Below, piece after piece: positions 6,194 through 13,881 of a stretch of DNA of 15,808 bases. Origin of the DNA: BJHL01 sp035299305 (GTDB lineage Bacteria; Planctomycetota; Phycisphaerae; Phycisphaerales; UBA1924); contig DATGWV010000218.1 of the NCBI GenBank assembly GCA_035299305.1, forward strand, positions 1 to 15,808, read 5' to 3'. The translations under genes were made by a program, and so were the position numbers. Under the pieces are notes generated by a model. The model ran no database searches, was not told the origin of the DNA, and was given only the letters and a program-made list of their open reading frames with translations. Each line of letters starts with the position of its first letter. Positions within the stretch are counted from its first letter, which is position 1.

Positions 6194-7402
6194 TTATAGA
6201 AGCGGATTCTTCGCGCCGTGCGTGTACTCACCCATCGGGCTCATGTTGGGCATGGGGTTGAGCAGCACGTCGGTGTAGAGTTCGCTCAGGTCCGGCGCAG
6301 GCGCGGCTTCGGCGAGTTCGATGCCCTTGCGGACTTCTTCCTTCACGTCGGCCTGCATCTGCAGGAACTGCTGCTCGCTCATGACGAACGAGCCGTCGGC
6401 CTTCTTGCGCTCGCTCATCAGGTGGTGCGCGAGGCGGTCGATGGAGTCCTTGCCCTTGAACTGCTCGACTTCGTCCTTGGTGCGGTACTTCTGGGGGTCG
6501 CTCATCGAGTGGCCCAGGTAGCGGTAGGTCTTGAGGTCGATGAAGGCGGGCTTCTGGTTCTCGCGGCACCAATCGACGATGGGCTTGAAGTGGTCGTAGA
6601 GGTCAACCACGTCGAAGCCGTCGATGATCGCGCCGAGGATGCCGTAGGCATCGGCCTTCTTGGTCAGGTCTTCCGACATCGTGGTGCCGCGGTGAATGGC
6701 GGTGCCCATGCTGTAGCCGTTGTTTTCAACAACGTAGATGACGGGGATGTTCCACAGGCCAGCAAGGTTCATCGCTTCGTGCAGAGCGCCCTGGTTGAGT
6801 GCACCGTCGCCCAGATAGGCGAGCGAGACTTTCTTCTTGGCGGGGCCGCCGTTGACGCCGCGCTTGAGCACTTCCCACTCGTAGCGCGAGGCGAACGCGA
6901 GGCCGGTGCCCAAGGGCGTCTGCGCGCCGACGATGCCGTGGCCGCCGAAGAGCCAGTTGGGCTTGTCGAACATGTGCATGCTGCCGCCCTTGCCTTTGGC
7001 GCAGCCGGTGATGCGGCCGTACATCTCGGCCATACAGGCTTCAACGCTCATGCCGCGGGCGAGGGCGTGGCCGTGGTCGCGGTAAGCGGTCACGATGGGG
7101 TCATCGTGCTCGAGGCTTTGGATCGTGCCGACGGCGGCAGCTTCCTGGCCGATGTACAGGTGGCAGAAACCACCGATCTTCGCCTGCTGATAGGCCTGGG
7201 CGGTCCGGTTCTCAAACTCGCGGATGAGGTACATGTCGCGCAGCCACTTCACGATCGTCGCATCGGGCAACGTTTCGCTGGGGCGCTTGCCCTTGCCGCG
7301 CTTCCACGCGGGGTTGGTGGGCAGATTCTCGGGGTGGCCGAGGGGATTGACAGCATTGCTGTGGGCGATACTCATGGTTAGGTAACCATAGGTATCGCTC
7401 AT
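6194..7402 (-). CDS. pdhA: Pyruvate dehydrogenase E1 component, alpha subunit
   Basis: 402 aa. With the beta subunit it forms the thiamine-diphosphate-dependent E1 enzyme that decarboxylates pyruvate and passes the acetyl group to E2 lipoate. Visible hallmarks: YRDHGHALARG (107-117), KGKGGSMHMF (136-145), the thiamine-diphosphate motif beginning GDGALNQGALHEA (198-210) and ending ENN (226-228), and the loop YRYLGHSMSDP (293-303), which holds the regulated serines in mitochondrial homologues. Length is normal. The start is uncertain: ATG 7402 is the first in frame, but ATG 7375 (MSIAHSN) is equally plausible and neither has a good ribosome binding site. The gene follows fchA by 125 bp and is closed by a terminator, so no E1-beta, E2 or E3 gene follows. 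A branched-chain oxo-acid dehydrogenase alpha is the main alternative; the motifs favour pyruvate. Confidence 0.93.
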   Translation of the reverse strand: MSDTYGYLTMSIAHSNAVNPLGHPENLPTNPAWKRGKGKRPSETLPDATIVKWLRDMYLIREFENRTAQAYQQAKIGGFCHLYIGQEAAAVGTIQSLEHDDPIVTAYRDHGHALARGMSVEACMAEMYGRITGCAKGKGGSMHMFDKPNWLFGGHGIVGAQTPLGTGLAFASRYEWEVLKRGVNGGPAKKKVSLAYLGDGALNQGALHEAMNLAGLWNIPVIYVVENNGYSMGTAIHRGTTMSEDLTKKADAYGILGAIIDGFDVVDLYDHFKPIVDWCRENQKPAFIDLKTYRYLGHSMSDPQKYRTKDEVEQFKGKDSIDRLAHHLMSERKKADGSFVMSEQQFLQMQADVKEEVRKGIELAEAAPAPDLSELYTDVLLNPMPNMSPMGEYTHGAKNPLL

Positions 7403-7527
7403 GCGGCTGGCGAGGTTGCAGAGGAGTGGCGAAAGCCCGCAAAGTCCCTTGGTTGCGCCATTTGCGTAACGATTACACCAAGGTATCCCCCGCTGCTTTC
7501 GGTTACGAAGGCGAGTTCTGTTCGGCG

Positions 7528-8133
7528 TTACACACAGGCCTTTTCCACCTCGGCCGCGAACAATCTCGCATGCTCCACCAGTTCGCGCGTCTGACGCGTC
7601 ACCTGCTCACGTTGGGCGGGGTCAGGAAGATGAGGCACGTTGATGTTCACGTTCCACGCCGCGCTGCGTGCAGTGGCTTCAGCAAGCACCGCCGCGATGG
7701 CAAGATCACTCCGCAGATACGCGTTGGACTTGCCCGCGAGATCGCGCATGAGTCGCAGCAAGTCCGTCGCACACGCCGCGACGCTGAGGGGCACGTCAAC
7801 CGACGCGCGCAGCGCGGCTGGCAACTCTGCGATGCGTCGCGCGTCAGTCTCAGGCAGCTTCGTGAGTTCGTTCACGAGCCCGTACGCCGCGGCGTCTTCA
7901 TCAGCAAGTTCCAGCAGCATCGCGCGAGCTCGCTCGAGCCGCTTGGCTGCGTCTTCCAGCAGCGGCTGATGCGGCACAAGGTTCTTCTTGCCCAGCGAAT
8001 AACTCACGACCATCTGCGCAAGGGCTGCTGCGAGCGCACCAGCCGCGCCGGCGACTGCACCGCCTCCGGGCGTGGGCTGTTTGGCGGCGGTCTGGACCAA
8101 GAACTCGCGGAGTGTGAGAGAAGCGAAAGACAT
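7528..8133 (-). CDS. fchA: Cyclodeaminase/cyclohydrolase family protein (FchA-like)
   Basis: 201 aa, the usual length of a stand-alone member of the formiminotransferase-cyclodeaminase C-terminal family. Members convert 5-formimino-THF or 5,10-methenyl-THF in folate one-carbon metabolism. The diagnostic motif PTPGGGAVAGAAGALAAALA (20-39) is near the N-terminus, followed by MVVSYSLGKKN (41-51). The rest is predicted all-helical with the conserved-type segment LRSDLAIAAVLAEATAR (about 159-175) and NVNINVPHLPD (179-189). ATG 8133 is the first start and gives the expected N-terminus; the only purine-rich stretch before it (GAGG) is too close to be a good binding site. No formiminotransferase, hutH or folD is nearby, so methenyl-THF cyclohydrolase activity is more likely than histidine degradation, but which activity it has cannot be told. 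Confidence 0.85.
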   Translation of the reverse strand: MSFASLTLREFLVQTAAKQPTPGGGAVAGAAGALAAALAQMVVSYSLGKKNLVPHQPLLEDAAKRLERARAMLLELADEDAAAYGLVNELTKLPETDARRIAELPAALRASVDVPLSVAACATDLLRLMRDLAGKSNAYLRSDLAIAAVLAEATARSAAWNVNINVPHLPDPAQREQVTRQTRELVEHARLFAAEVEKACV

Positions 8134-8333
8134 GCCTCATGCTACACCGCCTTGTGCGGGCTTTCGTGGCGCTGGAGGCGACGTTTTGAGACGTGACAGC
8201 GCAGGTGTTTTCGGGGTGAACTTCGGCGAAACTGGAACGGTCGCGTCGGTCGGTGCGGTCGTAGCGGGCTGTCACCCCCGTGTAACGTGCGAACAGCGAG
8301 GTTTGCGACGCAATCGCATTTGAGATTCAACCG

Positions 8334-8633
8334 ATGACCCCAACGCGAACTGGAATGTGGCCGAGCAGCGAGGAGTTTGGAAGTATGCAGTTGCGCCTTG
8401 CACAGATCGAAGAGTCCATCAAGCCTGACGCTCAGCGCAGCGATGAGACGATTCCGTTTCCGGGCTCGCTGCCCTGCCCGTGGAAACCGCACGCGACCTT
8501 TGACCCTGCCAGCAAGTCGTTTGACTCGATCGCGCACGCTGAAGACGCGCTCGATCACGTCGAACGCAAGATGATGAACATCCGCAAGCTGCTGGGCATG
8601 GATGAAAACATCGGCGACGGTCGCGCGGCCTGA
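8334..8633 (+). CDS. Small hypothetical protein
   Basis: Up to 99 aa. Three in-frame starts are possible: ATG 8334, ATG 8355 and ATG 8385. Only 8385 has a fair ribosome binding site (AGGAG at 8371-8375, 9 nt away), giving an 82-aa protein. The sequence is soluble and mainly helical: a helix MQLRLAQIEESI near the start, a Pro-rich middle (PFPGSLPCPWKP), and a charged amphipathic helix ending HVERKMMNIRKLLGM. It looks protein-like, but no family is recognised. It is divergent from fchA and ends 6 bp before the convergent lptD stop. Some doubt remains because a minus-strand frame overlaps it, but that frame reads as Arg-rich noise. Confidence 0.55.
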   Translation: MTPTRTGMWPSSEEFGSMQLRLAQIEESIKPDAQRSDETIPFPGSLPCPWKPHATFDPASKSFDSIAHAEDALDHVERKMMNIRKLLGMDENIGDGRAA

Positions 8634-8639
8634 TCGGGC

Positions 8640-11600
8640 TTAAAGGCCGGAGCCGCCGCTGTAAACACCATCGAGGCCCGCACCGCTGCCGCCGATTGCG
8701 CCACGAGCGCCGTAGGGCTGGAAGACGAAGCCAAAGCTCGTCTCGCCCTGGATGTTGTCGTAATTGATGCTGATGCTCGCCTGGAACGCGCTGAACCGCC
8801 GCGTGATCCGGGCGAACACGCTTTGGAACTCGCCCTCGCTCATGCTGTAGTTGGGGCTGAGCAGAATACCGTACTTGTCGGTGATCTGATAATCGCCCCA
8901 CACTGTCAGCACCGTCGAGTCCTGTGCGTTGAGGAAACGCACGTCGGCCAGCGTCGTGAAACTGGGTGAGTGCTGAATGAGCAGGCCTGCGGTGGACATG
9001 TCCTGCTGATTGTCATCAAAGTCGTAGATGGTGCTGCCGACGATGCTGGTCGCGTCGGTCAGGCGATACGTGACATCGCCCACGAAGTAATCGCCCAGCG
9101 CGCTGTACTCGGGGCGTGCATCAAAGAAACGACCGATGGGCGTCTGCGGGTCGCTGTCGTCGCTCGCGAAGACGAAGTCGGTGTTGATCTTCAGCAGATC
9201 AACATCATGCCAGCGGCCCGGTCCGCCGCGCTTGGTTTGGAAAATCTGCGCCACACCCAGGCGAACCGCCGCACCATCCGCGAGATTGTCAACTCGCGCG
9301 TCGTAGGTGGGAATGTCACTGGCTTCGACATTGGTGCCCGCGACCCAGACGGTCGCGTTGGGCTCGATGATGTGCCGCAGGCGGTGAATGTCGAAGAATC
9401 GCGAGTCGACCGAATCAATGACGCGATTGAAGCTCGTGCTGACGCGAGCGCCAGCGGCGGACCACACGCGCAGTTCGTCATTGCCGCCCGCACGCGAGCT
9501 GAAACCGTCGAACTCGTTGTCGTAGAACGTGCCTCGCACGACGGCGAACGGCGAGACGACGTTCACGCCGTCGCTCATCTTGCCGGTCAATTCGTGCCGG
9601 GTGTCCATGCGCGTCACGGCGTCTTCATCAAGGCCCCGTGCCCGCAGCGCATCGCTGGGACTGAGGGCGGGATCAATGCCAAAGACGCGATCCGCGAGCA
9701 CGGCGGAGTTGAACCCACGATCCTGCAGCGCGATCTCGTCCATCGCAAGGGCGTAGCGCCCAATGCGATATTCGCTGCTCCACGTGAGCAGTCCCGGCGC
9801 GCCCGCACCCAGCAGGTCATCGGCGTGTCGCACATACGCGACTTCAGGCAGCTTGCTCACGCTGTAGCCGCGACTTTGCAGCAGCCACTCATTCGCGAGG
9901 AAGTCGTTGAAGGTGCCGCTGGCTTCGAGCGTGAGCTGCGTGTTGGCGACTGTGCGCTCGCCTCGCAGGCGATTGGTGAACTCGCGCCGGCTTTCGCCAG
10001 CTTCCTCAAAGAACGCGTCGATGAACGTGGCGTCGCTGATGTAGCTCAGTTCGCTCAGCACCGTCCAGTTGTCGCTCACGCGGAAACGGTCGTACCCGCT
10101 GAGAATGCCGCGGAACTCTTCATCCTGATTGATCTCCGTGCCCGGCTTGAGCACGTCAGTGCCGCGATCAAACGGCACCATGTACGCGAAGAAATCGCCC
10201 TTGTGGCGGCGGCTCTCCCAGTTGAGCCGCGTGCCCAGCGCAGGGCCGCGCTCGACATAGAAGTCCGTCTGCAAGTCCGCCGAGAAACCGTCGATGGGTC
10301 CAACGTTGAAGACGTTGAGCGCGTTCCATCGAACCTTGGCTGCGAGCCCCGAGCCGCTGCGGTTCTCGATGCGAATGTCTTTGATGAACGGCTGCTCCGG
10401 ATCGCCGTTGTACGAAGGCCACCAGAAGAACGGCACATCGTTGCTGCGCAGCGTGATGCTGTCGGCTGTCACTTGGTTGTACGGCTCAATCCGGGGGGCA
10501 CTGCCAGTTTCCGCGAAGAGCTCGCGCACTTCGCGCGTCTTGCGAGTGATGGTGACGTTGCGCGCACCGATCGCGAGTTCAGGTTCAAAGAACGCGGAGT
10601 TGGTGAACGTGGCGTTCTTCGCGCTGAATTGCTCCGCGGAGGTCTGACGCACTTCCTTCGCCCGCACATAAAACGGCAGGCTGCGCTGCGCGTCGTACGT
10701 CCAGAAGACCGCGTCGAGCATCACGCCGCGATTGCTCGCCACGTCGTAGTACAACTGCGGCGCGCGGAGATTGAACGATCCGTCGCTGGCTGTCGCTTCG
10801 CCTTCGAGATAAAACCCGCGCACGCCCTCGGCGGAAAACTCCATCGCGCCGGGCGTCGCAGGCTTGTCGCTTTTCGCGAGAAACAGCACGCCGCGCTGGG
10901 CCGTCGCCTGCAGAATGCGGCCGGTCCGCGCATCTTTGTACAGCACGGTCAGCCCTTCGCTCGCGATGACAGCGTCCTCGCTGGTCGGATCGCTCGCGTC
11001 GGCGGAGACAAACGTGATCTTCCCCGCGGCGATGGTGATCATGCCCGTGCGAGCGAAGATGGGCGTTGCGCCCGCATCAACTGGTGTTTGCGAGGCAGCC
11101 GTCGGCGCTGCTTGGGCCGTTTGCGGAGCAGGCTGCGTCTCAGGTTGCTGAGCCACCTGCCGCGCGGGAGGAACTGGTGAAGCGCTCGACGAAGCCGGCG
11201 CGTTCGTTGGGGCGCTCGCGGTTGTGGACGCAGGCGACGTGGCGCTCGCCTGCGATGGAGACGTGGCCACACGCGGCGTGCTCGTCTGCGGCGCGCTAGT
11301 TGACGCCGATGCAGACGCGGGTGCTTGCTCTGCTCCACGCGCGGCTCCGGGCAATGTCGACGGGTTCCACGCTCGCGGCTTGGGCTGCGATGCGGGAGCA
11401 GGCGCGGGCGTTTGCGCAGTCTGCGACAACTCGCCGCGCATGCGCGTCGCAGGCGGCTCGGCCTTCCATCGCTTTGGAGCGGCGGCATCACTCGCCGCAG
11501 CCGGGCCGGGCGTAAACGTCGGTCGCGCTGCGGGCACATCGCTCGCAGCTTTGCCTGCAATCGCTTTCGCGTACGCGTCCTGCGACTTCGCGAGGAATGC

Positions 11601-12113
11601 CTTGATGTCGTCATCGCGCGTGGGCGGCTGCGACTGGTTGGTCACATCGGCTCGCACCAGCACTTGATCCGTTGTCTGCAACGCGGCTCGCACCGGCAGC
11701 CACGGCCCGCTGATAGTCGTGCCGCCACTCGCGTCAGTCGGACTGCCGACATCTTCAAGCGTCGCGTAGACCTCCACCAGCGCGTTGCCGCTCGCATCGC
11801 GTGAGACTTCGCGCAGCCACACGCTTGCCCGGCGTGCTTCAAGCGTGTAATCCGCAATGTACAACGTGATGCGCTCGCCCACCGCCCCGCCGTCGAGGTA
11901 CAGCCGCGTGTTGCCTTCGCTGTCTTGCCATTGATACGCGCGGGCGGCGAGCGCCGTGAAGTTGCCGGTCACTGGCGCGATGCCCAGTCGCAAGCCGGCC
12001 GCGGATTGCGCGGTGTTCTGTGCGTGCACGCGATGTGCAGGCGCGTCGAGACCCGCGACAAGCGCGAGACCGAGGACCAGAGAGCGTGCGACGCGAATAC
12101 GCATGGTCGGCAT
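8640..12113 (-). CDS. lptD: LptD-like outer-membrane LPS assembly protein with a long disordered linker
   Basis: 1157 aa, far longer than the roughly 780 aa of E. coli LptD. LptD is the outer-membrane barrel that inserts lipopolysaccharide, fed by the periplasmic Lpt bridge. A signal peptide (1-31, VHA|Q) leads to a first periplasmic region (32-190). An Ala/Pro/Ser/Thr/Gln-rich low-complexity linker follows (about 195-350), then an OstA-type jelly-roll region (350-560) with YYDVASNRGVMLDAVF (455-470), PFYVRAKEV (480-488) and repeated GARNVTITRK-type strands. PFFWWPSYNGDPEQPF (561-576) marks the entry to the C-terminal barrel. Within the barrel, RLRHIIEPNATVWV matches the conserved LptD RH..EP motif. 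The protein ends with a Gly/Ser-rich tail of about 20 residues instead of an aromatic residue. I see no cysteine anywhere, so the disulfides of E. coli LptD are absent. ATG 12113 or 12104 may be the start. purH lies 69 bp upstream on the same strand, with no terminator between. Confidence 0.85.
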   Translation of the reverse strand: MPTMRIRVARSLVLGLALVAGLDAPAHRVHAQNTAQSAAGLRLGIAPVTGNFTALAARAYQWQDSEGNTRLYLDGGAVGERITLYIADYTLEARRASVWLREVSRDASGNALVEVYATLEDVGSPTDASGGTTISGPWLPVRAALQTTDQVLVRADVTNQSQPPTRDDDIKAFLAKSQDAYAKAIAGKAASDVPAARPTFTPGPAAASDAAAPKRWKAEPPATRMRGELSQTAQTPAPAPASQPKPRAWNPSTLPGAARGAEQAPASASASTSAPQTSTPRVATSPSQASATSPASTTASAPTNAPASSSASPVPPARQVAQQPETQPAPQTAQAAPTAASQTPVDAGATPIFARTGMITIAAGKITFVSADASDPTSEDAVIASEGLTVLYKDARTGRILQATAQRGVLFLAKSDKPATPGAMEFSAEGVRGFYLEGEATASDGSFNLRAPQLYYDVASNRGVMLDAVFWTYDAQRSLPFYVRAKEVRQTSAEQFSAKNATFTNSAFFEPELAIGARNVTITRKTREVRELFAETGSAPRIEPYNQVTADSITLRSNDVPFFWWPSYNGDPEQPFIKDIRIENRSGSGLAAKVRWNALNVFNVGPIDGFSADLQTDFYVERGPALGTRLNWESRRHKGDFFAYMVPFDRGTDVLKPGTEINQDEEFRGILSGYDRFRVSDNWTVLSELSYISDATFIDAFFEEAGESRREFTNRLRGERTVANTQLTLEASGTFNDFLANEWLLQSRGYSVSKLPEVAYVRHADDLLGAGAPGLLTWSSEYRIGRYALAMDEIALQDRGFNSAVLADRVFGIDPALSPSDALRARGLDEDAVTRMDTRHELTGKMSDGVNVVSPFAVVRGTFYDNEFDGFSSRAGGNDELRVWSAAGARVSTSFNRVIDSVDSRFFDIHRLRHIIEPNATVWVAGTNVEASDIPTYDARVDNLADGAAVRLGVAQIFQTKRGGPGRWHDVDLLKINTDFVFASDDSDPQTPIGRFFDARPEYSALGDYFVGDVTYRLTDATSIVGSTIYDFDDNQQDMSTAGLLIQHSPSFTTLADVRFLNAQDSTVLTVWGDYQITDKYGILLSPNYSMSEGEFQSVFARITRRFSAFQASISINYDNIQGETSFGFVFQPYGARGAIGGSGAGLDGVYSGGSGL

Positions 12114-12182
12114 GATAACGCGACTTCCCGCTGGCGATGGAGCAATCGCAGAACGCCCGGACTGAAAGGCCCCGACGGAAAA

Positions 12183-13799
12183 CTAATGCCGGAAATGCCG
12201 CGTGCCGGTCAGCACGCACGTCACGCCGACTTTCTCGCACAAATCAAACGTGTCCTGGTCGCGCTTGCTGCCCCCCGGATGCACCAGCATCTTGACGCCC
12301 GCGTTGACAAGCACTTCGGGCCCGTCAGCAAAGGGGAAAAACGCATCGCTGTACGCGATGGAACCCGCCGCGTGCATCCCGGCTTTCTCGATTGCCAGCC
12401 GGCAACTGGTCACGCGATCCATCTGACCCGCCCCCGCGCCGAACATGCGAAGGTCTTTGTTAACAAACCCTCCCACGAGCACCGCGTTGCTGAAAAGGAA
12501 ACGGCCGGTCGCCTCGAGAAAGCTCGCCGCACGAAGTTGGTCGACAGTCGGCGTCGGCCCGGCCTTGTGCACCATCGCGGTAGTTGACGTCAGGGCGACA
12601 TCGCGCTCTTGCACGAGCACGCCGCCTGGGATGGTGCGAAGTTCCAATTCGCTGTCGTGTCGCGCGGCCCGGGCGAGGTCGCCCGTCGCGAGGATGCGAA
12701 CGTTGGCCCACCGGCCGCGCAACATGGCGAGTGCCCCACTGCTGTACGACGGCGCGATGACGACTTCAAAGAAGCAGTCCTTGTGGCAGAGACGTTCCGC
12801 AGCGGCTTCGTCCACGACATCGTTGATCGCGATGATCCCGCCATACGCGGCCAGCGGATCGCCTGCGATGGCGAGATCAACGGCGTCGCGAGCATTGACC
12901 GCCAGCGCGCTGCCGCACGGGTTGGTGTGCTTGACGACACACGCGCCGATGCGGGACGGATCGACCCGCTTGAGCGCAAGAGCAAGTTCGAGCGTCGCAG
13001 CGGCGTCGTTGATGTTGTTGTAACTCAGTTCCTTGCCGTGCAGTTGTTCTGCGCTTGCGATACTGGGACCACTTCCGAATCGCGAACCGTCTTTCACGCG
13101 GTGGCGGTACAGAGCCGCTTTCTGATGCGGATTCTCGCCGTAGCGGAGTTCGTCGGCCTTCACCAAGCTCAAACCCATGAGCGGCGGGAAAAGCGTGTCG
13201 CCACTGCGCGTGAGATACGCGGTGATGCTTGCGTCATAGCGACTCGTCAGTGCGAACGCCTCTGCCGCGAGCTCGCCACGCAGCACGCGCGTGGTGCAGC
13301 CTTGGTACTGCGTGAGCTCTGCTTCAACGCGGGCGTACTGGGCGGGCGATGTAACCACGGCAACATGCGAGTGGTTTTTCGCCGCGCTGCGAATCATGCT
13401 CGGGCCGCCAATATCGATGTTCTCGATAGCGTGTTCGAAGGTGCAGTCAGCCTTGGCAATAGTCTGCTCAAACGGATACAGATTGACGCAAACCAGATCG
13501 ATGGCGCTGATGCCATGCTGCTGCATCGCCGCGACATGCGCCGGATCATCGCGCCGGGCGAGCAGGCCGCCATGCACTTTGGGGTGCAGCGTCTTCACGC
13601 GGCCATCCATGATCTCGGGGAAACCGGTGACGGCGTCGATGGCGGTGACAGGAATGCCCAGTTTGCGTATCGCATCGGCGGTGCCACCGGTTGAGATGAT
13701 CTCGACACCCAGTCGATGCAGCAACGCAGCGAACTGCGGCAGGCCGGTCTTGTCGGAGAGCGAAATCAACGCGCGTTTGATGGGAAACAGGTCGGCCAT
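12183..13799 (-). CDS. purH: Bifunctional AICAR formyltransferase / IMP cyclohydrolase
   Basis: 538 aa, normal for PurH, which carries out the last two steps of IMP synthesis: formylation of AICAR with 10-formyl-THF and ring closure. The N-terminal MGS-like cyclohydrolase domain shows SDKTGL (15-20), STGGTA (36-41), DGRVKTLHPKVHGGLL (65-80), NLYPF (106-110), ENIDIGGPSMIRSAAKN (126-142). The formyltransferase domain shows LRYGENPHQ (218-226), GKELSYNNINDA (255-266), the catalytic KHTNPCG (290-296), DPLAAYGGI (314-322) and AGAGQMDRV (455-463). The segment before it reads FLFSNA, where many bacterial enzymes have KSNA; the Asn is kept. Start ATG 13799 follows GAGGA by 6-7 nt and gives the expected N-terminus; a longer open frame back to 14081 is inside the divergent gene and is not used. 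purH is divergent from the glycosyltransferase gene and probably leads into lptD. Confidence 0.95.
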   Translation of the reverse strand: MADLFPIKRALISLSDKTGLPQFAALLHRLGVEIISTGGTADAIRKLGIPVTAIDAVTGFPEIMDGRVKTLHPKVHGGLLARRDDPAHVAAMQQHGISAIDLVCVNLYPFEQTIAKADCTFEHAIENIDIGGPSMIRSAAKNHSHVAVVTSPAQYARVEAELTQYQGCTTRVLRGELAAEAFALTSRYDASITAYLTRSGDTLFPPLMGLSLVKADELRYGENPHQKAALYRHRVKDGSRFGSGPSIASAEQLHGKELSYNNINDAAATLELALALKRVDPSRIGACVVKHTNPCGSALAVNARDAVDLAIAGDPLAAYGGIIAINDVVDEAAAERLCHKDCFFEVVIAPSYSSGALAMLRGRWANVRILATGDLARAARHDSELELRTIPGGVLVQERDVALTSTTAMVHKAGPTPTVDQLRAASFLEATGRFLFSNAVLVGGFVNKDLRMFGAGAGQMDRVTSCRLAIEKAGMHAAGSIAYSDAFFPFADGPEVLVNAGVKMLVHPGGSKRDQDTFDLCEKVGVTCVLTGTRHFRH

Positions 13800-13805
13800 G
13801 GCGTG

Positions 13806-13810
13806 TCCTC
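13806..13810 (-). promoter_or_regulatory. Ribosome binding site of purH
   Basis: On the minus strand GAGGA lies 6 nt before ATG 13799. It decides the purH start against the 94-codon upstream extension, which would run under the divergent gene. Confidence 0.7.
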
Positions 13811-13881
13811 GGCGGAGTTCTGTGATCGCGGCAACGGGGGAATCGACGATAGCGCGCACGAAATCAAATTTGTGATATGCT

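Noticed and set aside
6218..7381. 387-codon plus-strand frame antisense to pdhA
   Set aside because: It lies wholly opposite a strongly supported gene. In GC-rich DNA biased codons of the real gene keep the antisense frame open.
8142..8558. 138-codon minus-strand frame between fchA and lptD
   Set aside because: It is Arg-rich with no recognisable features and overlaps both the fchA start and the more protein-like plus-strand gene.
8970..11180. 736-codon plus-strand frame antisense to lptD
   Set aside because: Impressive length, but it mirrors the lptD frame, lacks a ribosome binding site and any recognisable domain, and is explained by codon bias.
11066..11531. Low-complexity Ala/Pro/Ser/Thr stretch as a possible frameshift or assembly artefact in lptD
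   Set aside because: The frame is continuous and both sides carry LptD-consistent sequence in the same frame, so it is better read as a genuine linker.
12609..13694. 361-codon plus-strand frame antisense to purH
   Set aside because: Fully opposite a complete, motif-rich purH; codon-bias shadow.
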